From Prosthecobacter sp. SYSU 5D2 (GTDB taxonomy: Bacteria > Verrucomicrobiota > Verrucomicrobiia > Verrucomicrobiales > Verrucomicrobiaceae): a DNA stretch of 64,000 nucleotides. The position numbers and the translations under genes were made by a program. The stretch covers positions 310,001 to 374,000 of the forward strand of contig NZ_JBBYXL010000005.1 of the NCBI RefSeq assembly GCF_039655865.1, read 5' to 3'. Under the pieces are notes generated by a model. It had not been told where the DNA came from. It did not search any database and saw nothing but the letters and a program-made list of their open reading frames with translations. Shown here piece by piece: positions 37,724-45,064 of this stretch. Each line of letters starts with the position of its first letter. Positions within the stretch are counted from its first letter, which is position 1.

Positions 37724-38207
37724 TCGTCGTTGCAGACACCTCAGTCATTTTGAATCTCTGCCAGGTAGGTTTGCACCCCCTGCTCAAAGAACTCTTCGAC
37801 GTCGTTTATGCGCCCATGGAAGTAGCCGAAGAATTTGCCAGAATCACAGCTGCTTATCCATTGTTTGGAGGAGTGAGATTTCCCAATGGATCCAAGTCCT
37901 GCAGACCAATCAGTCCCTGGGAAGCCGGGCACCCTGGGCTCAGCTTGACCAGGGCGAAAGTGCCGCAATTGAACTGGCCTTGGAACATCAGGCCGACGCC
38001 GTTCTGCTCGACGAGCAGCAGGGCCGGAAAGTCGCCGAAGCTTTGGGCCTCGAAGCTGTGGGCATTCTGGGCATCCTTCTCAGGGCCAAGCAAGCCGGTC
38101 ATCTGCAACTCCTGCGTCCCGTGCTCGATGACCTTCAAAACCGCAGTCGCTTTTGGCTGTCAGCCAGGACGCGTGAAAAGATTCTTCAATTAGCAGACGA
38201 AACATGA
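37720..38207 (+). pseudogene. DUF3368 PIN-like toxin, frameshifted
   Basis: The N-terminal part, from a GTG start, reads MIVVADTSVILNLCQVGL in one frame, and family-like sequence continues as AAYPLFGGVRFP up to about 37884. From there the family sequence moves to the -1 frame: QWIQVLQTNQSL, LDQGESAAIELALEHQADAVLLDE, VGILGILLRAKQAGHL and a C-terminus ending at 38207. Loss of one C from a four-C run at 37882-37884 would explain it, since an extra C restores TTT CCC CAA. In the first frame translation would end near 38193 as a 157-residue protein with an unrelated tail. The family acidic residues are split between the two frames. The true reading-frame stop overlaps the rnhA start (ATGA). Base-call error in the homopolymer is not excluded. 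Confidence 0.8.
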
Positions 38208-38695
38208 CTCCCGTCACAATCTACACCGATGGCGCATGCAGCGGCAACCCGGGCCCAGGCGGCTACGGCGTGCTCCTGCAGGCCGGCCAGCACACCAAGG
38301 AACTCTCCGAAGGCTACCGTAAGACCACTAACAACCGCATGGAACTGATGGCCCTCATCAAAGGCCTGGAACTGCTGAACCGGCCCTGCACGGTCACGTT
38401 GTATTCAGATTCCAAATACGTCGTGGACACCGTTGAAAAAGGCTGGGCCAAGACCTGGAAATCACGCGGCTGGATCAAGGCCGACAAACAACCCGCCGTG
38501 AACGCCGACCTCTGGGACCGCGCCCTCAAAGCTCTGGAGAAGCATAAGGTCACCCTCCGCTGGGTCAAAGGCCACGCCTCCAATGCCGGCAACAACCGCT
38601 GCGATGAACTCGCCGTGGCAGCGACGCGATCCACACCGCTGCTGGTGGATGAGGGTTATGAACTGGCGAAAGCGAAGCCGGCGTCGTTGCTGTAA
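38204..38695 (+). CDS. rnhA: Ribonuclease HI
   Basis: A 163-residue RNase HI, which degrades the RNA strand of RNA/DNA hybrids. The core acidic residues are in place: Asp9 in YTDGACSGNPGPGG, Glu47 in NRMELMA, Asp69 in YSDSKYVVD and Asp134 in NRCDELA, with His124 in WVKGHASN. Length matches the classical bacterial enzyme without an extra hybrid-binding domain. The ATG overlaps the stop of the toxin frame by four bases, so it is the last member of the ribD-HAD-antitoxin-toxin chain or at least translationally coupled to it in the ancestral state. It should be essential or near-essential housekeeping, unlike its neighbours. Confidence 0.93.
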   Translation: MTPVTIYTDGACSGNPGPGGYGVLLQAGQHTKELSEGYRKTTNNRMELMALIKGLELLNRPCTVTLYSDSKYVVDTVEKGWAKTWKSRGWIKADKQPAVNADLWDRALKALEKHKVTLRWVKGHASNAGNNRCDELAVAATRSTPLLVDEGYELAKAKPASLL

Positions 38696-38698
38696 CAT

Positions 38699-38746
38699 AA
38701 ACCTTTTTCCGAAATGGATTATTCTCCGCCTTCGGTGTTAAGGTTT
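38699..38746. repeat. Nested hairpin after rnhA
   Basis: AAACCTT (38699-38705) and AAGGTTT (38740-38746) are perfect arms, and CCGAA (38709-38713) pairs with TTCGG (38731-38735) inside. The two helices share one axis with a small internal loop. It begins three bases after the rnhA stop. No U-run follows on either strand; it may be a structured 3' end or a processing signal. Confidence 0.45.
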
Positions 38747-38830
38747 CCCTGGGGCAGGGTCTCGCTCGCCGTGGTGTGATTAGCAACCGGGCTCTGGATA
38801 ACGCTGAAGCTGACGTCCCAAGCCGCCGAA

Positions 38831-39487
38831 TTGAGAAGCTGGGACCTAAAGCCTGAGTCTATCATTTTACAACTTCTGCCAGGGTTGATTTTGTTCTGTG
38901 CCGTGATATGTCTGTTTCTTGTGAGAAGCTGGCACCTAGCCATTCTGCTTGGGGCCATGTTCTTGGCCCTTGGGCTTGGCTTTTTGGTATCGTTTGGCAA
39001 CGCGATGGCTGAAGTTTCGCAAGTGCAGACAAGCCTGAAACAATACCAGCGTATTCGAGAAAAATATTATTCGGGGTCGGGTCTGGACGATCACTTTCCA
39101 GAGCAGATTCCGGCGGATGCAAAGAACATTCGTTTTTCGTTCCTCCCTGGTTTTTTAATGGGCGGCTCCCATTTGTATCTCCAGTATGAAACCACCCCCG
39201 AAGCCTTGATCAACATTCAAACCTTGGCCGAAAATCAGCGCAATCCTGCGTGCGATCTGGCAGGTCATATTCCTGGCGTGCCAGAGATCAACCAGTTCAA
39301 CAGGCCTTTTGACCTTGGCTCAAAGCCTCATACTGAAAGGTTAGGCAAAGACTTTGATGTCTATTTTTTTGATAACGACTTTCCTGAGATGCGGAAGGAT
39401 GAATGGGTTTGGAACCATGGTCAAAGCCATGGAATTGCCATCAATACCCAGAGCAACGAAGTACTTTTCTGGGCGGAGGATTGGTGA
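38831..39487 (+). CDS. Membrane-anchored protein of unknown function
   Basis: A 218-residue protein I do not recognise. The N-terminus has two hydrophobic segments (about 11-30 and 35-55: LLPGLILFCAVICLFLV and LAILLGAMFLALGLGFLV). The rest is soluble, polar and rich in aromatic residues, with IRFSFLPGFLMGGSHLYLQYET and a C-terminus ending in NEVLFWAEDW. The two hydrophobic segments plus a soluble tail suggest an inner-membrane protein with its C-terminal domain on one side. The start is a TTG at 38831 lying inside a small hairpin (GTCCCA 38815-38820 with TGGGAC 38840-38845), so the true start is uncertain. The stop is 57 bases from the stop of the facing GDSL gene. Confidence 0.5.
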   Translation: MRSWDLKPESIILQLLPGLILFCAVICLFLVRSWHLAILLGAMFLALGLGFLVSFGNAMAEVSQVQTSLKQYQRIREKYYSGSGLDDHFPEQIPADAKNIRFSFLPGFLMGGSHLYLQYETTPEALINIQTLAENQRNPACDLAGHIPGVPEINQFNRPFDLGSKPHTERLGKDFDVYFFDNDFPEMRKDEWVWNHGQSHGIAINTQSNEVLFWAEDW

Positions 39488-39507
39488 CCGCGAAGACAAA
39501 ACAAGGA

Positions 39508-39528
39508 GTGAGGGCTTCCAACCCTCAC
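39508..39528 (-). terminator. Terminator hairpin between convergent genes
   Basis: GTGAGGG (39508-39514) and CCCTCAC (39522-39528) form a perfect 7-base stem with a 7-base loop. Read on the minus strand the stem is followed by TCCTTGTTTTG, a partly U-rich tail, which fits termination of the GDSL-esterase gene ending at 39545. Confidence 0.45.
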
Positions 39529-39544
39529 AAGCTCATGCATTGTT

Positions 39545-41392
39545 TCAATTCTTCCACAAGATCCGCGCTGCAAACACGCTGTTATCCGCTCCGAAGGCGT
39601 TGTCCGGCGTAACAATGTAGTTCGGGGACATGTTTTGCATCCACTCGGCCACGGTCACCCAGGTTTCGTTTTCGCTGACTTCGGTGATGGCGAAGTTGCC
39701 CAGGCGGACGCCGCGCTCGGGTACCAGGATGCGCTCGGTGGCGCGCATGACTTTGAGGGTTTCGGGATTCACCTGGGCCATGACCAGCGGCGCGCGATGG
39801 CGGACGATGTGGTCGTTGTTCAAGCCCTTGCGGTTATAGACGAGGTACAATCCTTTGTTATGCGAGATCCAGTGCTGCTGAGTGTTGTAGTTGCCCAGCT
39901 CGCTGCCGTCCTCGAACTGCCAGGGCTGGATGGGGCCGAAGTTCAGGCCGTCGTCACTGGTGGCGACATAGGCGGCGGTGTCGTTGCGGAGGGTCAGGTA
40001 AAACTTGCCCTGGTAACGGGTGAGGGAGGGTTCATAGACACCGCGCCCGGATTCCAGTTTCAGGTCATTACCCTGGCCCAGATACTTCAGTGTCTTGCCA
40101 TCAAAGGAGCAGCGCAGCACGGTGACACTGTAGTATTTGTCCCCTTTGCCCTTGAAATAAACGGGCAGCAAAATGTCGCCATTTTCCAGGTCATAACGCT
40201 GAACGCAGCCCGCGCCGGAGTTGAAAAACTTGGCCTCATCAGGCATGTCTAGTGTGGCCCAGGAGGACCAAGTGCGGGCCTTCTCATCATAGACGGCATA
40301 GGTACTGCTGCGGCGCTGATCGTGCATCACTTTGTCGTTCTGGTAATGCACGGTGTGACCGGTGCCGAGGAGCTTGCCGGTCTTGGCATGCCACTTCGGC
40401 GTGAAGTCACAGGCGGCCACGATGATGTCATCCGGCTTGTTGCGGCGGCCCAGGGTTTCATCATGCTGGGTGATCTTGCTCCAGGTTTTGCCCAGGTCAT
40501 CCGTGCGCACGTCATTGAGGGCAAAGAAGATGTCGCTGCCGGTGAGCAACAGCTTCTGCATGGTCATGACCACCGTTGGCGTGGGGCCGGGAATGGCGCC
40601 CGCACGTGCGTGCACCCAGCAAGTCTTGCCATCATAGCCGCTGGTCACGGTCTCCAGTTTCACCTGATAAGGCAGGCCTTTCGGAGGTGGCGGAAGCAGT
40701 TGCACATGCTCGCGGATTTCAGGAACTTCACGCACCAGCCCCTCGGCCACCATGCGGGCGATCATACGTGCACCTTCTTTGTTAAAATGGGTGCGGTCGG
40801 TTTCGGAGGGGGCATAACGAAGGCCGAATTTCTCCCCCATCTGGATGGCGAAGAGCTTGCTTCGGTGATGCAGGTCAATCACCGGCACGCCGGTCTCCGC
40901 ACCTACTGCTTTCGTGGCTTCCGCATAGGGTTGAAGCGTGTCCACCAGCTTGCCATTTTCGAACACACGCCGTACCACGGAGGTGACGAGCACCGGCTTC
41001 CCACCGACGGCCCGGACTTCACTGATAAACTGGCGCAGGTTGTCGCGATAGTCGCCCTTAGGATCGGTGGCGCGCCGCTCGCCTTTGCCGGGCTGGTCAT
41101 TGTGGCCAAACTGGATGAGCACATAGTCCGGCTTTTCCGCGATGACCTTGTCCCAATAACCGGCGCTGCGGAAGCTCTTGGAACTGGCCCCGCCTTTGGC
41201 ATGATTGATGATCGTGGCCTGCGGCATAAACTCCGGCAGCATCTGCCCCCAGCCGGCCAAGTCAGGACGGTCCTTTTTTGTCTGAGCGACGGTGGCCACC
41301 GTGGAGTCACCAGCCAGGACAACACGGAGCCCGTTTTGCCCATGGGCCAGGGCACAGGAAACAAGCGACAGGGTGAGGATCAGGAAGCGCAT
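39545..41392 (-). CDS. Secreted GDSL esterase (rhamnogalacturonan acetylesterase type) fused to a sialidase-like propeller
   Basis: A 615-residue exported protein (signal to about residue 19). The first half is an SGNH/GDSL hydrolase: block I GDSTVA with Ser30, block III GHND with Asn98, and block V SETDRTHFN with Asp199 and His202 as the rest of the triad. This spacing fits rhamnogalacturonan acetylesterase-like enzymes (CE12 type) that remove acetyl groups from pectin. The second half (about 240-615) looks like a six-bladed sialidase-type propeller, with FALNDVRTDDLGKTW, YAVYDEKARTW and VATSDDGLNF. The fusion is uncommon and could couple substrate binding to deacetylation. It is divergent from the heme-binding protein gene (90-base gap). 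Confidence 0.85.
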   Translation of the reverse strand: MRFLILTLSLVSCALAHGQNGLRVVLAGDSTVATVAQTKKDRPDLAGWGQMLPEFMPQATIINHAKGGASSKSFRSAGYWDKVIAEKPDYVLIQFGHNDQPGKGERRATDPKGDYRDNLRQFISEVRAVGGKPVLVTSVVRRVFENGKLVDTLQPYAEATKAVGAETGVPVIDLHHRSKLFAIQMGEKFGLRYAPSETDRTHFNKEGARMIARMVAEGLVREVPEIREHVQLLPPPPKGLPYQVKLETVTSGYDGKTCWVHARAGAIPGPTPTVVMTMQKLLLTGSDIFFALNDVRTDDLGKTWSKITQHDETLGRRNKPDDIIVAACDFTPKWHAKTGKLLGTGHTVHYQNDKVMHDQRRSSTYAVYDEKARTWSSWATLDMPDEAKFFNSGAGCVQRYDLENGDILLPVYFKGKGDKYYSVTVLRCSFDGKTLKYLGQGNDLKLESGRGVYEPSLTRYQGKFYLTLRNDTAAYVATSDDGLNFGPIQPWQFEDGSELGNYNTQQHWISHNKGLYLVYNRKGLNNDHIVRHRAPLVMAQVNPETLKVMRATERILVPERGVRLGNFAITEVSENETWVTVAEWMQNMSPNYIVTPDNAFGADNSVFAARILWKN

Positions 41393-41482
41393 GGGAAATA
41401 AAAACGCGGATTAAAGGATGTTGCTCTCAACAACGTTGGTTTCAGCGCATTCTCTGCTGGCCAGACTTGATACTTTCCTCAC

Positions 41483-44299
41483 ATGCCTGCCTTTTCCCAT
41501 CCTACTTTCTGGTTAGTCCTGGTCACGGCATCCGTCTTCGCTGCTGATACCCGCCTGGTCCGCGAGACGGAGGCACTCACGCCTGAGCAGGAGCTGGCCG
41601 CTCTGCATGTGCCGGAGGGTTTTGAGATCCAGCTCTTTGCCAGTGAGCCGATGATCAACAAGCCCATCAACATGGCATTCGATGCCAAGGGCCGCCTGTG
41701 GGTCAGCTCGACGGTGGAGTATCCTTACAGTGCGGACAAAAGCCGCTGGAGTGATGCCCAGGGCACCCGCGTCAAAGACAGCCGCGATGCCATCAAGATC
41801 CTCGAAGACACGGATGGCGATGGCCGCGCTGACAAGGTCACCGACTTCGCCGACGGTCTCAACATCCCCACCGGGGTGGTGCCCTGGCACAAACCGGAGC
41901 ACAAGGCCGGCTGCATCGCCTGGAGCATCCCCAATATCTGGTACTTCGCGGATACCGACGGCGATGGAAAGGCGGATCTGCGTGAGGTGGTCTTCGGCCC
42001 GCTGGGTTATGAAAAGGATACGCACGGCATGTGCAGCAGCTTCCGGTTAGGCCTGGACGGCTGGATCTATGCGACGCACGGCTTTAACAATACCAGCCAC
42101 TTCAAAGCCAAAGACGGCAGCACCTTGGATCTCCATAGTGGCAATGTTTTCCGCTTCCGGCCGGACGGTTCACGGGTAGAACCCTGGACGCATGGTCAGG
42201 TGAATCCCTTCGGCCTGTGCTGGGACCGGTATGGCAATCTCTACAGTGCCGACTGCCACAGTGCACCCATTTACCAGCTCATCCGGGGTGCCCATTATCC
42301 CAGCTTTGGCAAACCTCACGACGGCCTCGGCCACGCCCCCGTGATGTGCGAGCACACCCATGGCTCCACCGGCATCTGCGGTATCGCTTATATTGACGGC
42401 GGTGTCTGGGGACCGGAATGGGATGACCACATGTTTGTCGGCAATGTCGTGACTTCACGCGTGAACCACGATCACGTCACTTTCACCGGCAGTACTCCCA
42501 AAGCGAATGAGGAGCCCGATTTCCTCACCAGCGATGATCCCTGGTTCCGCCCCGTGGACATCCAACTCGGGCCGGACAACGCACTCTACATCGCCGATTT
42601 CTACAACCGCATCATCGGCCATTACGAAGTGCCTCTGGATCATCCGGGTCGTGATCGTGAGCGCGGGCGGATCTGGCGGGTGGTGAAGAAAGAGGGCACC
42701 GCTGAGAGAAAGGTCACCTCGCTTCCACATGGGAAGGATTGGCGTGAAGCCCTCGCCGCATCCTCTCCTTTTGTTCAACGATCTGCTGTGGCAATACTCC
42801 AGGAGAAACCGCTTTTGGAGGCGCTTCCGGTCCTATTGGAAACTCTTCAGGAAGCGCCTTCTGGTGACGTGATGCTGCGCCATGCGCTGAAAGTGGCCAT
42901 CCGCGACCACCTCAAGCTCGATGGGGCTTTTGACACCGTGACGAATCCAGCGCTAGTGGCAGAGATGGCTCCTGCGGTGACGTCATTCGCCTCAGCGTCT
43001 TTCATGCTGGCACGGCTTGAAGAGGGCGCTCCAATCAGGGAAGACACCTTGTCACATATCGCCAGGCATGGAGATGAGGGCGCTCTCGGGCGGCTCATTC
43101 GCCTTGCCACAGAAAAGTCCACTCACCAAGTGCAGGCACTCGAAGCCATCTATAACGGCCTGAGCGAACGCGGCGCTCCGGCGAATCCCGCTATGCTTGC
43201 CTGGGGACAGGAGCTTGCTGCGAAGCTGCTCGAAGAGATGCAGCGGCAACCTGCGGTCAGTTGGGAGCCGGTGGCCCAGGAAGCACCGCCGCCGGCTTGG
43301 TCGCTCGTGACCCGCCCGTGTGCGGATGGCATGGAGGCCCAGGTTTTACAAAGCATGAAGAAAGGGGGCGATGAAGAATCCCGCACGGGCATCCTCATGT
43401 CCAAGCCGTTTGCCGCGCCAGATAAGCTCACCTTTTGGATCAACGGTCATCGCGGTTTCGCCAACAAGCCACCTCATGACAAAAACCTGGTTAGGCTGGT
43501 GGAGGCTGGATCCGGCACGATGCTCGCCACGGCCTTCCCACCGCGCAGGGACAGTTGCGAGCGCGTGGAATGGGATCTGTCTGCCCATGCAGGCAAGCAG
43601 GCGCGGCTCGAAATCGTAGATGGCGATGATGGCCGGTCTTACGCTTGGCTTGGCATCACCCGCATCCAGCCTGCCGTGGTGGCTGTGGAGGACTTTCAGC
43701 GAGAAGACCAGGCGCGTACTGCCTTGCGCAGTCTGGCCGCCATGCTCCAGCACACCGCTCCGGCCAGCCTGCGTGAAAAGCTGGCCCATTATCTCCCCGC
43801 CCGTCCCGCACCGCCGCCCCTGCCCGTTTCACCGGAGCAACGCCAGCAACTGGATGCGCTCATTGCCGCCCGCAGTGCGGCGTATGCACAGGCCAGCCCG
43901 GACCGCGCCGCCGGTGAAAAGGTCTTCACAGCCCATTGCTCAGCCTGCCATCAGATCAGCGGCCAGGGCGGCCTCATCGGTCCTCAACTGGATGGCATCG
44001 GTACCCGTGGAGTGGAACGCTTGTGCGAGGACATCCTCGATCCCAACCGCAATGTGGATGCCCACTTCCATCTGCACACGCTCACTCTGAAGGATGGTAG
44101 CGCAATGAGCGGCTTCCTCAAAGGCGAGGCCGGTCAGGTCCTCATCCTGGCCGATGCCGCAGGCCAGGAGCACCGCGTCTCCAAGGCCGACCTAACCCAA
44201 GATGACGTCATCCCCATGTCCCTCATGCCGCCCGCCTTCGGCCAGATGATCCCGGAGGCGGACTTTGTGAATTTGATCGGCTGGTTGTTGGGGAAATGA
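41483..44299 (+). CDS. PVC-type membrane-bound dehydrogenase/heme-binding protein
   Basis: A 938-residue exported protein of a type nearly confined to Planctomycetes and Verrucomicrobia. After a Sec signal (to about residue 20) comes a sugar dehydrogenase-like six-bladed propeller (about 40-400) with PEGFEIQLFASEP, DGRADKVTDFADGL, THGSTGICG and GPDNALYIADFYNRIIGHY. HEAT-like helices (about 430-600) and a beta-rich domain follow. The C-terminal cytochrome c domain has CSACH at residues 819-823, a single heme site, then a family-typical tail ending IPEADFVNLIGWLLGK. It probably oxidises a sugar or alcohol in the periplasm and passes electrons to its heme; the substrate is unknown. Confidence 0.9.
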   Translation: MPAFSHPTFWLVLVTASVFAADTRLVRETEALTPEQELAALHVPEGFEIQLFASEPMINKPINMAFDAKGRLWVSSTVEYPYSADKSRWSDAQGTRVKDSRDAIKILEDTDGDGRADKVTDFADGLNIPTGVVPWHKPEHKAGCIAWSIPNIWYFADTDGDGKADLREVVFGPLGYEKDTHGMCSSFRLGLDGWIYATHGFNNTSHFKAKDGSTLDLHSGNVFRFRPDGSRVEPWTHGQVNPFGLCWDRYGNLYSADCHSAPIYQLIRGAHYPSFGKPHDGLGHAPVMCEHTHGSTGICGIAYIDGGVWGPEWDDHMFVGNVVTSRVNHDHVTFTGSTPKANEEPDFLTSDDPWFRPVDIQLGPDNALYIADFYNRIIGHYEVPLDHPGRDRERGRIWRVVKKEGTAERKVTSLPHGKDWREALAASSPFVQRSAVAILQEKPLLEALPVLLETLQEAPSGDVMLRHALKVAIRDHLKLDGAFDTVTNPALVAEMAPAVTSFASASFMLARLEEGAPIREDTLSHIARHGDEGALGRLIRLATEKSTHQVQALEAIYNGLSERGAPANPAMLAWGQELAAKLLEEMQRQPAVSWEPVAQEAPPPAWSLVTRPCADGMEAQVLQSMKKGGDEESRTGILMSKPFAAPDKLTFWINGHRGFANKPPHDKNLVRLVEAGSGTMLATAFPPRRDSCERVEWDLSAHAGKQARLEIVDGDDGRSYAWLGITRIQPAVVAVEDFQREDQARTALRSLAAMLQHTAPASLREKLAHYLPARPAPPPLPVSPEQRQQLDALIAARSAAYAQASPDRAAGEKVFTAHCSACHQISGQGGLIGPQLDGIGTRGVERLCEDILDPNRNVDAHFHLHTLTLKDGSAMSGFLKGEAGQVLILADAAGQEHRVSKADLTQDDVIPMSLMPPAFGQMIPEADFVNLIGWLLGK

Positions 44300-44315
44300 G
44301 GGCGAATCACAATCG

Positions 44316-44325
44316 TTGACGTCAA
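44316..44325. promoter_or_regulatory. Palindrome over the -35, probable antitoxin operator
   Basis: TTGACGTCAA is a perfect 10-base palindrome that covers the -35 hexamer. CGTTGACG (44314-44321) is also repeated as CGTTGATG (44331-44338), 17 bases apart. This is the layout expected for autorepression by a ribbon-helix-helix antitoxin. Function is inference. Confidence 0.45.
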
Positions 44326-44344
44326 TCGCACGTTGATGTATAAA
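44316..44344 (+). promoter_or_regulatory. Strong sigma70-type promoter of the antitoxin/PIN pair
   Basis: TTGACG (44316-44321), 17 bases, then TATAAA (44339-44344). It is the best sigma70-like promoter I see in the window. The antitoxin ATG at 44352 begins only seven bases after the -10, so transcription would start at or next to the start codon and the message would be leaderless. Confidence 0.6.
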
Positions 44345-44351
44345 TAACATC

Positions 44352-44603
44352 ATGACACGCACCCAAATCCAATTCCCAGATCCGCTTTATCAGCGGCTCA
44401 AAGAAATTGCCGAGCGGCAAGATTGGTCCCTTTCCGAAGTTATGAGGAAAGCGGCGGAGCACTTTGTCAGCCGCTTTCCCACAGAGCCAAGAGCCAAACC
44501 GGCATGGAGTTTTCCGATCCTGGATTGTGGAGGCGATTTCCTGACAGATCCCGCAGCTCTGCGGCCTGAAGTTGAAGCCATTTTGCAGCGAACAGAAGCA
44601 TGA
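44352..44603 (+). CDS. Ribbon-helix-helix (CopG-like) antitoxin
   Basis: An 83-residue protein with a short N-terminal ribbon-helix-helix: MTRTQIQFPDPLYQRLKEIA then a helix DWSLSEVMRKAAEHFV. The C-terminal 35 residues carry a Pro- and Asp-rich stretch that would wrap the toxin. The ATG follows the -10 of the promoter by seven bases, with no ribosome binding site, in keeping with leaderless translation. Its stop overlaps the PIN gene start by four bases (ATGA). It should bind DNA at the palindrome over the promoter and neutralise the PIN toxin. Confidence 0.82.
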   Translation: MTRTQIQFPDPLYQRLKEIAERQDWSLSEVMRKAAEHFVSRFPTEPRAKPAWSFPILDCGGDFLTDPAALRPEVEAILQRTEA

Positions 44604-45037
44604 TACTGTCTGCTGACACCAATCTCTTCCTGTACGCGGCGAACCCCGATTCACCGCATCATGCAGCCGCCCAAGCCTTCTTTGTTGAACAGGCTGCAAA
44701 GGGTGAACGCTTCCTGCTATGCGGTCTTGTGTTGGTGGAAATTTATATGCAGCTCCGCAATCCGGCAGTCTTTAGCAAGCCAAAATCTGCCAAGGAGGCA
44801 GCCCGTTTTTGTGAGACTTTACAGGCCAACCCATATTGGGAATACGGCGATTATGAACCCGAGGTTGGTAAACCCTTGTGGACTTGGGCCGCCAAGACAT
44901 CCACCGGTTTTCGCAACATCATTGATGCTCGTCTTGCCCTGACTCTGCGCCACCACGGTGTCACCCACTTTGCGACATCTAACGACAAACATTTCCAATC
45001 CTTTGGCTTTGAGAAGGTGTGGAATCCTCTGCGCTAA
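44600..45037 (+). CDS. PIN-domain (VapC-like) RNase toxin
   Basis: A 145-residue PIN-domain protein, the toxin partner of the antitoxin before it. The four PIN acidic residues are visible: Asp6 in SADTNLFLYAAN, Glu47 in LVLVEIYMQL, Asp109 in NIIDARLALTL and Asp129 in ATSNDKHFQSFG. Such enzymes cut tRNA or rRNA. The start overlaps the antitoxin stop by four bases, giving one coupled pair. The gene ends 27 bases before the stop of the facing POT transporter gene and appears complete, with no frameshift or missing catalytic residue. Confidence 0.88.
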   Translation: MILSADTNLFLYAANPDSPHHAAAQAFFVEQAAKGERFLLCGLVLVEIYMQLRNPAVFSKPKSAKEAARFCETLQANPYWEYGDYEPEVGKPLWTWAAKTSTGFRNIIDARLALTLRHHGVTHFATSNDKHFQSFGFEKVWNPLR

Positions 45038-45064
45038 GCAAAAGAAAAACGAGGACACTTCACA

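Noticed and set aside
37879..37886. TTTCCCAA as a programmed -1 frameshift site
   Set aside because: In the toxin frame the run is read TTT CCC AAT, not in the X XXY YYZ phase needed for tandem slippage. A lost base or a base-call error is simpler.
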